From Monarcha castaneiventris obscurior (lineage: Eukaryota > Chordata > Aves > Passeriformes > Monarchidae), in contig JAMPIT010000894.1 in NCBI GenBank assembly GCA_026261815.1, positions 57,631,647 to 57,695,646 on the forward strand: a DNA stretch of 64,000 nt, given 5' to 3'. Both the position numbers and the translations under genes were made by a program. Positions 37,812 through 50,244 of the stretch are shown here, piece after piece. The notes under the pieces were generated by a model. It ran no database searches and was not told the origin of the DNA. It saw nothing but the letters and a program-made list of their open reading frames with translations. How positions within the stretch are numbered: position 1 is the first letter of the stretch; the number at the start of each line of letters is the position of its first letter.

Positions 37812-40800
37812 CCACCAACTTTCTTGGACTCCTATAATGTACTTTCACTGGAAATGTATAGTCAGGATATTTGGGTTAGATACACTTAGCAATGCTATTA
37901 AAAATGATTTTAGGTTCATGTGGAGCTTTCTGAACTGGTAATTTTATTTTTTTTTTCCTGTATTGCATTTTCTACACCTCATACTATAACCACATCAGGT
38001 TGACAGGTATGCAAGTAAAAGCTGCTATGGTCAAGAGGTATAAAAATTCCTTTATCTCCCTAGGGTTTGAGATATCTGTTGGCAGAAGCTGTGCATTTCT
38101 GTTTGGATCAGGTTCTAACAAAATATAAGCATACACGGCCAAAAATCCCTAGGAGAAACATATTTTAAATTCTAAAAACACAAAATAAGATTCAGTCTTC
38201 TCTGTTAAATGCCTATTAAAATACATCTTCTGTCAAGTCCGCTTTTCCCAGAAACTTCCATGTCTCGAGGGACTTGGCTTGGTTTCTGTCTCATTGCAGT
38301 GCCTTCATCATTTGATGAATGCACCCCAAGACAGAGCGTGGTCACACAATGTACTGCAGTACCAGCACCATTTTATACATTTGGGGCAATAAATGTAGAA
38401 GCTGTTTGAGTAAGCAAATATGTGTGTTTAGACACAGTTAAAAGTGGGGAATGTTGGTCCCTGTGGGCCCTTGAGAGAATACACTACAAGAGTATATATA
38501 CAATTATTATGAACTCCAGGCACAATACCATGTGTTTAGGGTGACAGTAGATCTTATGTTTCCTACTAGACTTCAGTGTACTCTGAGAAGATTGCTTTTA
38601 CTGTTTTAAAGTGTTGCTTTCTCCGAATGTTAGGGATTGGCATGTTGTAGGAAAGGTACAAACTACATTCCAGTCTCTCTGCATAATATTCAGGTGGTTG
38701 CCTAAGCCTTTTATATAACTTGCTGAAATTTTCAGCTGAGGCAAGGGAATGAAGATGCAAAAAAATGAAGGAGAAAAGAGATTTAAAGAGTAGCAGTGCA
38801 ACATGTAGAGTCATGGATGCTAAGGTTAAATACAAGAATGTCAATAGACAGGATTGATCCTTTTTTCTGAATGCTTTTTTTGGATAGGTGGATACATTGC
38901 TGTACATGGTTTGATTTAAGCAAGAAGTGTAGAGATGGCTTAAGTTTATTTAGTCTCCAGTTCAGTGATGACTGTTGGCCATCATCCTAAAGTGCTGAAA
39001 GATATGTGAAGAAAAGCAGTCAAGAAAGAGATGAGAACACTAGAACAGACAGAAAAGACCTGAAAGCTTCTGAAATCAGAGAGAAAACTCAGGATTGAAA
39101 GAAAAGAGGAGAACTCAAAATGCATTAAAAACAGGAAGAAGGAGGAAGAAGATGCAGAGTATAGAAAAAGGAATAGAAGAATATAAAAAAGCGTTAATGA
39201 GGAGAAAATAGCCTAGTAAAACCAAGAGGGCTAAGAAAAAGTAACACAGTACATATAGAGGTTAATGTGCTCATGGCCAAGGGGACACAAAGAGGTAAAG
39301 AATGGTGCTGATATTTATCAGGAAAACCCAGGAATTTTTATAATTTGAGGTTAAAGATGAAGTGTATATAATGTTTTTCTTTAAAATCTAGAAATCCCAA
39401 ACATTTTACCTATTGAGACTAGTACACCCAGAAGAAACATTCATTCTGCATAATATTGTAAGAGAATGTAGGATTGTGGAAAATATACTGTTGCACAGTA
39501 AAGAGTGGGAAGATGGCAAATTGATGGTACTGAAAATGGAACCAAGAGTTTTTTGTTGGACAGGACAGGTAACTTATGGCCACCTGTTTGCTGTATAAAG
39601 CCTGTGAAACTGGCTGGTGGTTTTGGACTTGTTTCTAGTAGGACTCTTGTTTATATTGCAAGAACCACTATCACAGGTTGCAATAGTGAATAACAGTAGT
39701 GAGCAGTAGAAATGCCAATATTGAGGAAATATTAGCACTGGGAAGGTGCTGGGAAATGGAGCTATTCCACAGCAGAGGAAGAATAAATTGCATCAAGAAC
39801 TTTTTTTTCAGATAACCGAAGTGAATGTAGTAGGTTTATTTACTCACTTGTAGCTACATATGTGCATCTGTACAGGAGGTCACATACACACAAAGACTCT
39901 AAGCAAAACTTCTGTCATTAATATGAAAGAAATTCAAAACTTCTATGCATGATGGAAAATATCTTGTAAAATTGGTTGTGAAACATATTTGTTATTTTCA
40001 AGGATTTAACAGTTATATTAATTTTTAATAATAATTTACACCATTGTGAAAAACTTCATGCATTCTTTGGGTGCATAATTACATTTCCCATTTGATAGCA
40101 CTTACAGGAGGGATTGTAGTTGGAATAATGCTATTACTACAAGAAGCGAGTGCTGTTCCCCAGGAATCAAGGAATATCCCTAAATGGAATGTAAGGAACT
40201 AAAAAACGAGTGTTATGATTTTCACAGTTCTGCAGGAAATCAGATTTGGGGCTCATGACAATGAAAAAAATCTTGAATGGTTAAACAAATTTCTGAAGCA
40301 TCTCTGCTTCTTCAGAGGTATCTGTTGCAAAATTTGACTTAAACTGTCTCTTTAGGTTTGTGGGACATGATTACATTTCAAGATAAAACTAATATTGGTA
40401 CTTGTGTTAAATAAAATAAAAACCAGAGCTGTCTTCTTATGATCACATACTTGCTACATTTGGACTTTATGGTCAGGCTGCAGTTAGGCTAAAATTCATT
40501 CCTCAGACTTGCAGAGAGCTATTCAGTTTATGGGGAACCTAAGCTACCCTCAAAAGCTGCAATTAGCCTTTTTTGGTAGCCAAATAACAGTCTGGATGTA
40601 TTATTTTCTTGTTCTGATATGGCAGTTCTGGTTTTGTGTTCAACAGGATTTAATTTGTTCCAACGTCATTCTTGCCTAGAGTTTGCTTTTTCCTTTAAAG
40701 CATGTGTGTAAATCTTTTGTGGTTGGAAAATAGCAAGTAACTTATGAAGAGTTTTCCATGAGAAAAGATGTATGCTATGTTTATCTTGTCTTTGCCAGTG

Positions 40801-43800
40801 CATTAGTGAACAGCTTTTTGTCCTTTCCAGAAACCTTTCAGTAAGTGAACTGTCAATGATTTCAATGCTGGCAATGTCTTTTTAATGTCATGCAACGTAT
40901 CTTAGGCCCTACATAAAGTAGTTGTCACTTGCACAGGGTGAGCTTGCGACATCATAATTTGTGAGGACAAGCTGAAAAATTATCAGATAATGTCTCCAAG
41001 GCTGTGATATTCTCTAACCCTCCTCTCCAAAAAGATTGCCCTGCCAAAGCCCCCTGCTTGGCATCGCCTATAAAGCCTTCAAGTGAATTTATTTCCATTT
41101 ATGTACAATTCCTGACAACATATAAAATGGACATTCCTCTGTAAAGTTCTTTCTATTAGGATTTCAGTTTGGATCAAAAGCATGCTTTTGAATTAAATCT
41201 CGTAATTTTTCCTACTTCCTATGCTTTGGTTCGTGTTGTGGAGTGGTTTCAGTATGCATGAACTAGATTGTCTCAAATGAAGCTAAACTGAAGGAAACAC
41301 ACAGGAATACATTTAATGCATTCCAGCTGCAGGTTCATCCAGGTTACCAGACCAAAACTTATTGAAGTAAAACCCTTTTAAACATGTATAGAGTGGAAAC
41401 TGGCCCCACAGCATCAAATGCTTCTTTGTGTAGATATGTTTTTGTTAGTCCTCATTGCTTGCTAATTTAGATGTAAGCAGTTAAAAGGAACAATTTTAAA
41501 TATGGAAAAAAGGCTAAAAGTTGATCCATGTGAAGCTGGGGATCTGATCCTCAGCTGAATGAGAAACAGAGAAGACAATGTTTAGCAAATATATCTATAC
41601 TTCTGAGGCAGATGGCTGCTATGCAGGTTGAGTTCTTGCGGACACTTGGTCTTCTTTTACATCTGCTGTTGTGTGTGTTGAGTTTGGAGTTCTCTGTTGA
41701 AAAAGTGTTTCCTACAAGGCAAGGCAGGATCAAATTCTAAATGTGAAGGATCCATGAAAACATATACATAATCTTATTTTTTTATTATCATTTAGGCCCT
41801 TTTATTCTATTTTAATGTACTATGTGGCCTAGGTCCATAATCTTCTGAAGTTAATAAGGAGTTGCTGCTGACTTGGTCCTAGTATAATACTTGAGAGTAT
41901 TAAAAAATGAACAAACCAGAAACAAGAGAGTACCATCATAGCTCTGGATAGTTCTGTGTTCAGTGGGGATCTCCGGTTGTGAGCTGTTGGAATTCTCTTT
42001 GGATGGACTTGTCAGCAGCCATTAGTCACTCCAGCATTCATTAGCTGCAGTTTAATTGCTTTTCACCAGTTGCTGGTTTTCAATTTCTTTTTCATTTTCT
42101 CCTATGGGAGAGGCAGATTGCATAATGACATCTACACTGTACAAGCTGGTTGTCATAGGTATTTGTTTCTACCTCAGGTTGCACTTTTCTCCTTGTTCTA
42201 TGCCTAACAAATACAAAACCTATATTGATTTATAAAGAAGTTTTTAGACTTTAGATGAAAGGAATTGAAATTTTTCAGAAGTATGTTCGTGACTAGTGGC
42301 AAGAACTAAGCTTCAGAATTACTTCACCTTTTGAAAATTCACTTTCAATAAAACCCCTAATAAAGGCTTAGGGTTTGAGTTCATACATGCTGGTTATCAA
42401 TAGATGAATTGTTATAAAAGCAATTGCAAGTTCTCAGCCTATTCTCACTGCCTTATTAAGTATAAATTGTACAGTATTCTTGAAAAATCAGTATATAGGC
42501 AGGGAAAAACATGAGAAGACATGAGAGTTTTCTCTCTGAGACAGGTTTTTGTTGGGTTGTGTAATATGCATCCACGTAGACATTATTAGAATAACACAAA
42601 GCTGGAATCAAGTATTGGTTACTTAACAGGACTTAAGATGAATCAAAAAGCCCAGAATTAAATTTTCAGCTCCCAGATCTGATAAGAAATCTAAGATAAT
42701 GCATTTACCCATTCTAGAAAAGATTGTCTGTGAATTACTAGAAAAATCTTGACTGCATTGTGCAAAAAATAATGGTTATGTGTACTATGCAATGCTCTCC
42801 AGTCTAATTTATTTTATTCCTTATTTTTTAAATTATCTGTCAGTCATCTAAACTAAAAAATGAGTATGTTCAAAACAAAGGAAAATATATTGTAAAGGTG
42901 CAGCAGCATTACCCTGCATCTATTTAAGGCAGGTTAGAACTTTAAGACTAGAGATCAACTCTAGACCTTATTCTTTACAGTGCCAGAGTCACTGCTCTCA
43001 GGGGTTTAGACACAAATGTTCTCATCTTCAGTGGAAGATAACATTCAAAATATTCCTTACACAAAAGAATTACAACTAACAGTTTTTGAGCTCTTACTGT
43101 CCTCTGATAAATCCATGTCATGACTGTGTACTGTTGTGCCTTGTCTCTGTGAAAGCCCTGCTCAGCCATAACAAAAATGTCTCCATATTATCAACCCTGT
43201 GTTAAGCACAAACCCAAAACACAGCCCCATACCAGCCGCTGCAAAGAAAACCAACTCTACCCTGGAGAAAACAAGCACAGTACAAACATCAAAATCAAGT
43301 TACAGGTTGGCGTTACTTCAAAAAATGTTTCTTGAAAACTGTTTGTATGCCTGGAATATTGTGGTAAATGTAAATTGTTCAGAAGTTCTATGAAAGAAAG
43401 TGTAAATTGTGTTAGAGTGCACTTGCCATGACACCAAATGATTAATTATATTAAACAATATTTTATATATATTATAACATTAAGAAATAACTCACCATTA
43501 CTGTTGATTGTACTGAAATGTAAAAAAAAATCTAGACTTTTAAATCAGTATTTGCAATTAAGACTTCAAGAAATGGTTTCACTGTTCTTTTGCATCTGTG
43601 AAGAAATATTAGGAGATGACGTATTATTAGTAGCAGGTTTCTAGTCCCTTTGCTTTTGGTATTTTTTATTGTGATTTCAAACATTGTGATGAAAAAACCT
43701 TCCCAAGTTCTTTCAAAAGTTTGTCTGGTTATTTGTGGTCTCATACTGTTGCAGAGCTGTTTGGGGAATTTATTCCCCAAATAATGTGGATAGCCCTATT

Positions 43801-44154
43801 TATGTTGAGTTCTTCCTGAAGGAAGGCAAAGAGTTCTGTAGAAAACTTTTCCTCTATGGATATTGCAGTATGTAAGCAACTGTCAGAGCACAGCATTCAG
43901 ATTCTCCCCCCATCTCAAGGACTAAAGTGATGCACAGTTCATTTAGCAAAGTAATAATAATCCATAGGCAGTTACTGATCACTGTGTGGAGTGTTCTAAA
44001 GTAATCTGGAGCATTTTTCAAAATTTTCTGCTGTGAGAAGAAGTAAAAATATATATTGGTGTGCTGTTTTGGGTTTTAGCTGGACCTAGAACTTATGCTT
44101 TGTCCTGGGATCTGAGGTTGCCATTATTCTTCAATAAAAAAAGCTAAATTTATT
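37812..44154. other. Non-coding DNA including a purine-rich tract
   Basis: No gene, LINE, SINE or LTR is recognised. A purine-rich stretch lies at about 39000-39240. Open frames of up to 113 codons (for example 38566-38907, minus strand) have no recognised domain. Confidence 0.5.
39000..39240 (+). repeat. Purine-rich low-complexity tract
   Basis: About 240 bp strongly enriched in A and G on the plus strand (GAAAAG, GGAAGAAGGAGGAAGAAG). It is not a simple tandem repeat. It could favour unusual DNA structure, or may be chance or decayed simple repeat. Confidence 0.6.
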
Positions 44155-44782
44155 TGTGGTTGCCACAGTGCTATTGCTGGCCAGCATGCTGTCCTGAGCA
44201 CTGGGCAATGTTCCACGTGCCCCGGGTGGGTGGGCGGAAGCCAATCATGGCGCAGGAGGGCAGGCGAAGCTCCGGCTCAGATTCGCCTTGCCTACCGATG
44301 GCAAGGTGTGCGAAGGCGGTAGGGATGAGGTGGAGGGGCTTCTTTGTATGAGCAGGGAAGGGCTTATTGGAGAACAAAGACCCACGGGCAAAACCTCGAG
44401 GAAAGCTGGGGAAATGAAACGGGCGTGGGGTTTTATACCCCTACATAATAGGCGTGAAAAACACATAATAACCAATAAAATACCAGTTATGGGGTGTTAC
44501 AAGGTGGGGGAGAAGGGATTAGGGCGAATGGGAGAAGGAGTGGGGAAAGAGGAGTAACAGGGGCCCGTCAGCTATCGACTAACATAGAACTTTCTGGCAA
44601 AATAACCACATATGAAACATAAGGGGAGGGGAAGGCAGCAGCCAGTGGTTAGCATGTTTTACACAGCGTTTTGGGTGCTCACTATACCTTCGAGCCCTGG
44701 AGCTGTGGAGGCATCAAACCAATGGATCTGTTGGTCTGCTTGGTCCAGCTGACCATGGCTCTGGCCGTGGCTCACCGCAACA
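44155..44782 (-). mobile_element. Probable LTR or ERV-derived element, minus strand
   Basis: A GC- and CpG-rich block of about 628 bp in AT-rich surroundings. On the minus strand it runs from TGTTGCGGTGAGCC to GGCAACCACA (TG...CA), with a TATA box GGGGTATAAAACC (plus-strand 44431-44437) and, about 65 bp further on, CCAATAAGCC, a possible weak poly(A) signal. That is the order of a retroviral U3-R-U5. The six flanking bases (TTTATT and TGTAGT) match at only 4 of 6 positions, so the target duplication is not secure and the ends could be off. An orphan CpG-island promoter is the alternative. Confidence 0.5.
44431..44437 (-). promoter_or_regulatory. TATA box of the GC-rich element
   Basis: Reads TATAAAA on the minus strand within GGGGTATAAAACCCC, a well-formed core promoter motif flanked by G and C runs. 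Confidence 0.55.
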
Positions 44783-47019
44783 TGTAGTTGTTCTTTTATC
44801 CGAAAGAAACACATGAATGGTAATTAAAATTAATTCAGACACCGAGTGATTATTCTTCCAATATGACCATGCTGTTCTGAAACCTGGGTGATAGAGAACC
44901 TGATCCTATTTGATAAAAAAAAAAGAAATAATATTGGCCTATTTAAATATAAGTTTTTTCTTCTTCTAGAGGAAAAGGGATTATATTATGTATTGACAAT
45001 TTTCTTTGAGTATACTGTAGGTAGACAATTTGGTTGTTGTGGTTTGTTTTTTTTTTAATTTTGATCAGCTTTCTGATATAACACATTTGTTATGGTAGAG
45101 ATTTGGTTTAGTTTAAGACATAATCCCACAGGAACAGACTAATTGTTGACTGCACTGTTTCAGCTATGCATATACAAGTTATTGAATACTCATTAAATTT
45201 TTTTCATTTTATTTATTTTTTTTTAAAGGCAGATGTGCAAAAATGTCAAACAGCCAATTCCACTTCTGGGGCACAGCAAACAGATAGCTTTAGAGGGGAC
45301 ATATAGCTGTGTTTAGAAGAGGCATATCTGTCACAGTTACTTATTTGTAAAATAGGACTGGTTAGACCTTGTCTTTCTTGTCCATTTAGGCTTCAGAATC
45401 CAAGTCAATCCCACCTATCTTTAAGGTCTCAATTGGAAGCTTAGTCTAAACTGAGAGTTTAGACTACCTCTTTCAGGTGTTGTCTTTCCATCTGACTTCC
45501 TCTGAGGATTTGTCTAGCTCTTGAGGGGGTGTCAGCCTGTGATACATGCATACTAGTTATGTAAATTGTAAATCTAAGCAGGTGAGCAAGGTATCCAGAC
45601 CCCCAGTTTTAACAGTATGAATAAAATGACCACAAAATATTTTTGGGTTCTACAGGCTTCAGTGTCAACAAAAAAGGCTGACATGAAGGAAAGAAGAATG
45701 TGAAAGATGAGTTGGAAATTACTTGAATAATAGAACACTGGAACAAGAAACTCACTTGTTGTTTTAAACCTAGACACTAATGACTGAGACAAAAGCTGGG
45801 TAACCCAGAAAGACAAGACCTAAACCATATAAAATGCTTAACAAAAAGCATTTCTGTTAAAGCAGTGTCAGCGTGGCTCATTCAGACATTGTTACATTGT
45901 GCCACAGACCCACAGCCTTGTTTTGGTGTTCCATATTTTGTCTTGATGATGAAACAATGTGCCTTCTGAGGAGTTGTGTTCGCACAGATTTGCTGTGACT
46001 TTGGAAGCAGCCTACACAGATTTGTATTGATGATATTGCAAAAGTTTTCTCACATTGTTCTTCCTTTCCCCCAAAAAATCTGGCATTCAGCAGAAGTTTA
46101 TTATGAGATCACAAATGCCAAAGGTTGAATCCCACGTTTTTCAGTTCTGTAGCAAATATCAGCCAGTCAGCTTCCATTTGCCATTTTTACTGCTGGAAAA
46201 AAGTGGCGTGATTTACATGCAAAGGGCCTGTTTCACCTTGGTCAATTTAGGGACATAGGGACTTACACGGGCTTGATCCAGTAGGCTCTGCAGCAGTGGA
46301 AGAAGATTCTCCCCACAAAGTTGTTTCGATTGTCTCCCTCCCTCTTGTATTTGGAAAAGGAGGGGACAGCTATAATATAATCTTCTCTAGGGATTCTCTG
46401 GACAAGCAATGATACAAGGTCATGCTGCATCGAGTTCTATATCTGGACAGCTAAAATCTGCCACTGAGACCTTGCTGGGGGGATGATCACATACTGAGAG
46501 TCTTCAGCAGTGTTGTATCACTGTGTCCGTTTCTCACTTAGTCTTTCCATTTGACTAGGTGAAGGGTGCAGGCAGACCTTCAATTACTCATCGATGGTGG
46601 GGCAACTGCGGTCATCCCAGCACATGAAAAAAGTAGTCAGGTTTCATATTCATAGTGAAGGTGACTTTTTTTTTTTTTTTTGTGAATGACTCACTAAAAG
46701 TGGAGGCTGGCTGTAACAAAAATACATATGGTTCCCATGGCTCATTCAGGCAAAAGTGTGAATTAATTTTACTAAAAATGTTGTTTGGAGCTATACTGTA
46801 CTTCTAAACAACAATTCTGTGAAATCCATTTTGCTGTCATGTGTAGGCAAAGCAGTCAAGAGCAGCTTCTGCCATGCTAGATGACAGAATAACCTTTCCC
46901 CTGAATTAGTTTTAGAAAGCTGGCATGAGCTTTATTGCCTAACATTCCTCTCACATTTAAGCTTTAAACCCTTGAAATCCTTTGTCTCTTTGGTAACTGA
47001 ATAACAAGAGCAGATTGAG
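44783..47019. other. Non-coding DNA, no element recognised
   Basis: AT-rich, with a T run of about 16 near 46666-46681. The part at 46260-46620 is less AT-rich but matches no repeat or gene that I recognise. Confidence 0.5.
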
Positions 47020-47127
47020 TGAGTGATCGCATGGCATATACAGGACACCCAAGGGATCAGACCCAGCCAGTAAGGCTGTAGGAAGGGCAGGTCCTGCCTG
47101 ACCAACCTGATCTCCTTTTATGATCAG

Positions 47128-47457
47128 ATGACCTGCCTAGGGGAGGCTGTGGATGTTATTTACCTTGACTTCAGCAAAGCCTTTGACACTGTCTCCCATA
47201 GAATACTCCTGGAAAAGCTGGCAGCCCACGGCTTGGGCAGGTGCACTCTTTGTTGGGTTCAGAACTGGCTGGATGGCCAGGGCCTGAGAGTGGTGGTAAA
47301 TGGTGCCACATCCAGCTGGCAGCCAGACACCAGCGGTGTTCCCCAGGGATCTGTGCTGGGGACAGTTCTGTTTAACATCTTTATTGATGATCTGGATGAT
47401 GGAATTGAGTCTGCCATTAGCAAACTCACGGATGACACCACGTTGGGTCAGTGTTGA
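47128..47457 (+). pseudogene. CR1 reverse transcriptase remnant
   Basis: A 109-residue open stretch of the CR1 ORF2 reverse transcriptase, the enzyme that copies CR1 RNA into DNA at a nicked target. It shows motif [13 protein letters not shown] with the catalytic Asp at residue 14, motif [10 protein letters not shown] at residues 70-78, and motif C as LTDDT with the Asp pair at residues 102-103. The residues before the Asp pair are normally F/Y-A, so the F/YADD box has decayed to LTDD. The frame ends in TGA right after motif C. Comparison with CR1 from memory suggests loss of about two bases there, a frameshift. The endonuclease domain is absent. The ATG used is only where the frame opens and is not a real start. 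Confidence 0.93.
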
Positions 47458-47843
47458 TCTGCTGGAGGGCAGGAAGGCCCTGCAGAGGGACCTGGACAGG
47501 CTGGATTGATGGGCCAAGGCCAATGGCATGAGGGTCAACAAGACCAAAGTGCTGGGTCCTGTACTTTGGCCACAATAACCCCCTGCCGTGCTACAGGCCA
47601 GGGGCAGAGTGACTGGGAAGTGGCCCAGCAGAAAAGGATCTGAGGATGCTGGTCAACAGCTACTGAACATGAGTCAGCATGGGCCCAGGTGGCCAAGAAA
47701 GCCAGTGGCATCTTGGTGTCTATCAGAAATAGTGTGGCCAGCAGGACCAGGACAGTGGTTCTTCCCCTGTACCTTGAGTCCTGTGTCCAGTTCTGGGCCC
47801 CTTAATTCAGGAACACAGAGGTGCTGAAGTGGGTCTAGAGAAG

Positions 47844-47849
47844 GGCAAC
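47844..47849. repeat. Left target duplication (GGCAAC)
   Basis: GGCAAC here and again at 48221-48226 on the other side of the inserted LTR. CR1 itself has one copy at this point, so the extra copy marks the integration. Confidence 0.93.
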
Positions 47850-48220
47850 TGCAGTAATCACGCAAGGGTGTGGAGTTCGCACACAAGGTGAAGAAGTGCA
47901 AAGCCCTTTATTACACAGTCAGAATTCCCTAAATACCAGCAGACAACTGGATATCACATCATATATCAACAGGAAAGATATTCACCACAGTGTCCCCCAA
48001 TCATCTGGGGTATTACACAGATATTCCCTAATATGGTAATAGATAAACAATACCCTATAAGGCCACAAACTACAATTATCACTTCCCATAGGTCCAACAC
48101 TGTCCAGAAACCCACAATCCTCTCTCAGCCCAACCCCCGGTCACCTCCAGGCCCAGGAAAGAGCCTCTCTCTCCGGCCCTCAGGGCCTGTCTCTTTACCA
48201 CCACATAGTGTACTACAACA
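47850..48220 (-). mobile_element. Solo LTR, 371 bp, minus strand, inside CR1
   Basis: An exact insertion within CR1. On the minus strand it starts TGTTGTAGTACACTATG and ends GCGTGATTACTGCA, with AATAAA at plus-strand 47907-47912 (GTGTAATAAAGGGC) followed by a short U5. The flanking 6-bp duplication GGCAAC is perfect. Six-base duplications are typical of ERVK (beta-like) and alpha-retroviral integrases. No proviral genes remain. The open frame at 48033-48401 crosses from the LTR into CR1 and is not a gene. Confidence 0.93.
47907..47912 (-). terminator. Poly(A) signal of the nested LTR
   Basis: AATAAA on the minus strand, about 57 bp from the LTR 3' end, which fixes the LTR orientation. Confidence 0.75.
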
Positions 48221-48684
48221 GGCAACAAAGCTCCTGAAGGGTCTGGAGTGCATGACTTACAAGGAGTGGCTAAGGAAGCTGCAGCTGTTTAGCCTGGAGA
48301 AGAGGAGGCTCAGGGGTGACCTTAATGCTCTCGGCAACTCCCTGAAAGGAGGTTGTAGCCAGCTGAGTGTCAGTCTCTTCTCCCAGGCAAGAAGAGACTG
48401 ACACTCAGCAGTGTCAGTCTTCAGTGGCAGAACAAGAGGTCACAGTCTTAAGATGCGCAAGGGGAGGTTCAGGTTGGACATCAGGAAGAATTTCTTCACA
48501 GAAGGGGTGATTGGATATTGGAATGGGCTGCCCAGGGAGGTGGTGGAATCACTTTGCCTGTAGGTGTTTAAGATAAGACTGGATGTGGCACTCAGTGCCA
48601 TGGTCTGGTTGACAAGGTGGTGTTTGCTTATAGATCTCAGAGGTCTTTTCCAACCTAATTAATTCTGTGATTCTGTGATTCTGT
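48221..48684 (+). mobile_element. CR1 LINE, 3' part (right of the LTR insertion)
   Basis: Resumes the CR1 copy at GGCAACAAAGCTCCTGAAGG and runs through TGTTTAGCCTGGAGAAGAGG, CTGAAAGGAGGTTGTAGCC and GGGCTGCCCAGGGAGG to the tail TCTTTTCCAACC...ATTCTGTGATTCTGTGATTCTGTAA. Rejoined with 47020-47849 it forms one CR1 of about 1.3 kb. It carries an abnormal foldback duplication at 48362-48419. Confidence 0.95.
48362..48419. repeat. Double foldback inverted repeat inside CR1
   Basis: Arm 48362-48381 and arm 48390-48409 are exact reverse complements (20 bp) around an 8-base loop. The second arm's inner ten bases (48396-48405) are again complementary to 48410-48419 around a 4-base loop. CR1 relatives have only the first copy (the GTCTCTTCTCCCA part) at this site. 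Confidence 0.95.
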
Positions 48685-50244
48685 AAATACAGCATTCATA
48701 AAAACTAAAAAAGTTTGTTTCCCAGAATGTAAATTCAGTAAGTTCAAGGTTTGTTTCTGTAACTGCAGCACTTAGCATATTGCTAAAATGGGAAATCTTT
48801 TTCATGGTTTTTCAACCTTTTTATCCTGATTTTTAAGAAAAAGAAATGTCTATCATGTAATGCTGAAGTCTCCCTTTATGAACAATATTTGTTGCTTTCT
48901 GTTTATCCTTTGTATTTAAAATGGCTTTTCTTTTTTAAATGGAAAGCAGAAAATGGTATTGATAATGTTCTGCAGTGTACTGTCCCTTTCATGCAGTAAT
49001 CCAAAGATATTTTACAAATGTAGATATGTTGCACCCTTCAGCTGTAGGAAGGTATTGTTTTACAGAAGAGGAGAATGAAATAAGATGCTTCCACCACTGG
49101 AACCCCCCATTTTTCACTCTAAAGAGAGATAAATCTTCTTACTTGTTGTTTATTCATGTCATCCATTTCATGGGAGAATAAGGCTGCTAAGTGCTAAAAA
49201 CAGTTCAGTTGATCTAAGAATACTTAAAAATGCATGTAGTGTGGATACACAATGGTAGGTGCACATACATTTCACAAATCATTCAGCACTCCCCATTTCT
49301 TAGACTTTAATAACAGTACATTTTATTTGAGTAGCAAAAAGTGATAATGAAAAGTTGAAAATGTTAATTTTCTTTCTGATAAATTACTTATATGCGTGTG
49401 TGCATGTATTGGAACATAGCTAATGGCATGTGATGGCCAATACTCCTCGGACTCTAAGGATGAAAATCAGGGGACACTTTGTCTCACACTTATGATGGCA
49501 TCTCACTAAAGCATTTTCAGAAAAATATTTTGGAGTGGAGGAATTGATTGCATAATTACATATTGTGAAATGCTGTTGAGAATTGCCTAAATTTAGTTAT
49601 GCAGACAAGGATAAAATTGAAAAAATGAGATAAGTAAGAAGAGTTGCTTATCTGAATCATTAGCAGTAATGAAGTTACTGAAAGTAAATGCACTCATGCT
49701 TTAGACAGTCAGTTTTTCTGGCAATCATTTTCCTCACTTAAACCCTTGGGTGCTACTAACCTTTCTGGATGTGTATATATTTGAAGTGTGAATGTTTTAA
49801 AGTGACCTTTATGCAAGATAGAACAGGGGCATTGTAAAAGAATGTGGGTTTTTCATCTGTGCAGTAGCATGCACAAAATACTTGTCTGGGAAGGATGCTG
49901 GGACAATTTAATAAATTCTGCCTACCTGATACTATGATGCAGTTATAGAAACAAGGAGATGAGCGGGGAATTTCATGATTAACCACTGGGACCATAGTCC
50001 TCAGTGGAACATTTTTCCAGCTCCAGTGACCCTGAGCTGGTACTCACTTAGGAGTAGGTAAGAGGAAATACCTTTTGTTTTACTGCACTCAAACTAAATG
50101 GCTGCAATTTTGCCTGTTGATCACACCTCTAAATGGAAGAAAAGAAGAAACAAGGAAAAGTATCTGGCATATTGTTTTATGAGCCCTGCCACATTTCCTG
50201 TCATGACCACAGCTGGTGACTAGCTATTATTTTGATAATCAGAC
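48685..50244. other. Non-coding DNA, no element recognised
   Basis: AT-rich spacer between the CR1 and the next LTR. Nothing is recognised. Confidence 0.5.

Larger units (their letters stand above)
47020..47849 (+). mobile_element. CR1 LINE, ORF2 part (left of an LTR insertion)
   Basis: The 5' portion of a CR1 copy that continues at 48221-48684. It covers the reverse-transcriptase region of ORF2 and the sequence after it (GGACCTGGACAGGCTGGAT, CAGGTGGCCAAGAAAGCCAG, AATAGTGTGGCCAGCAGGAC). It stops at GAGAAGGGCAAC, where a solo LTR has been inserted. The true element is 5'-truncated, as most CR1 copies are. Frameshifts and stops make it inactive. Confidence 0.95.

Noticed and set aside
44122..44858. 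10-bp direct repeat ATTATTCTTC (44123-44132 and 44849-44858) as target duplication of the GC-rich element
   Set aside because: The copies do not abut TG...CA ends, and ten bases is too long for a retroviral target duplication.
48033..48401. 122-codon frame
   Set aside because: It runs across the LTR-CR1 junction and into the foldback, so it is a chance frame.
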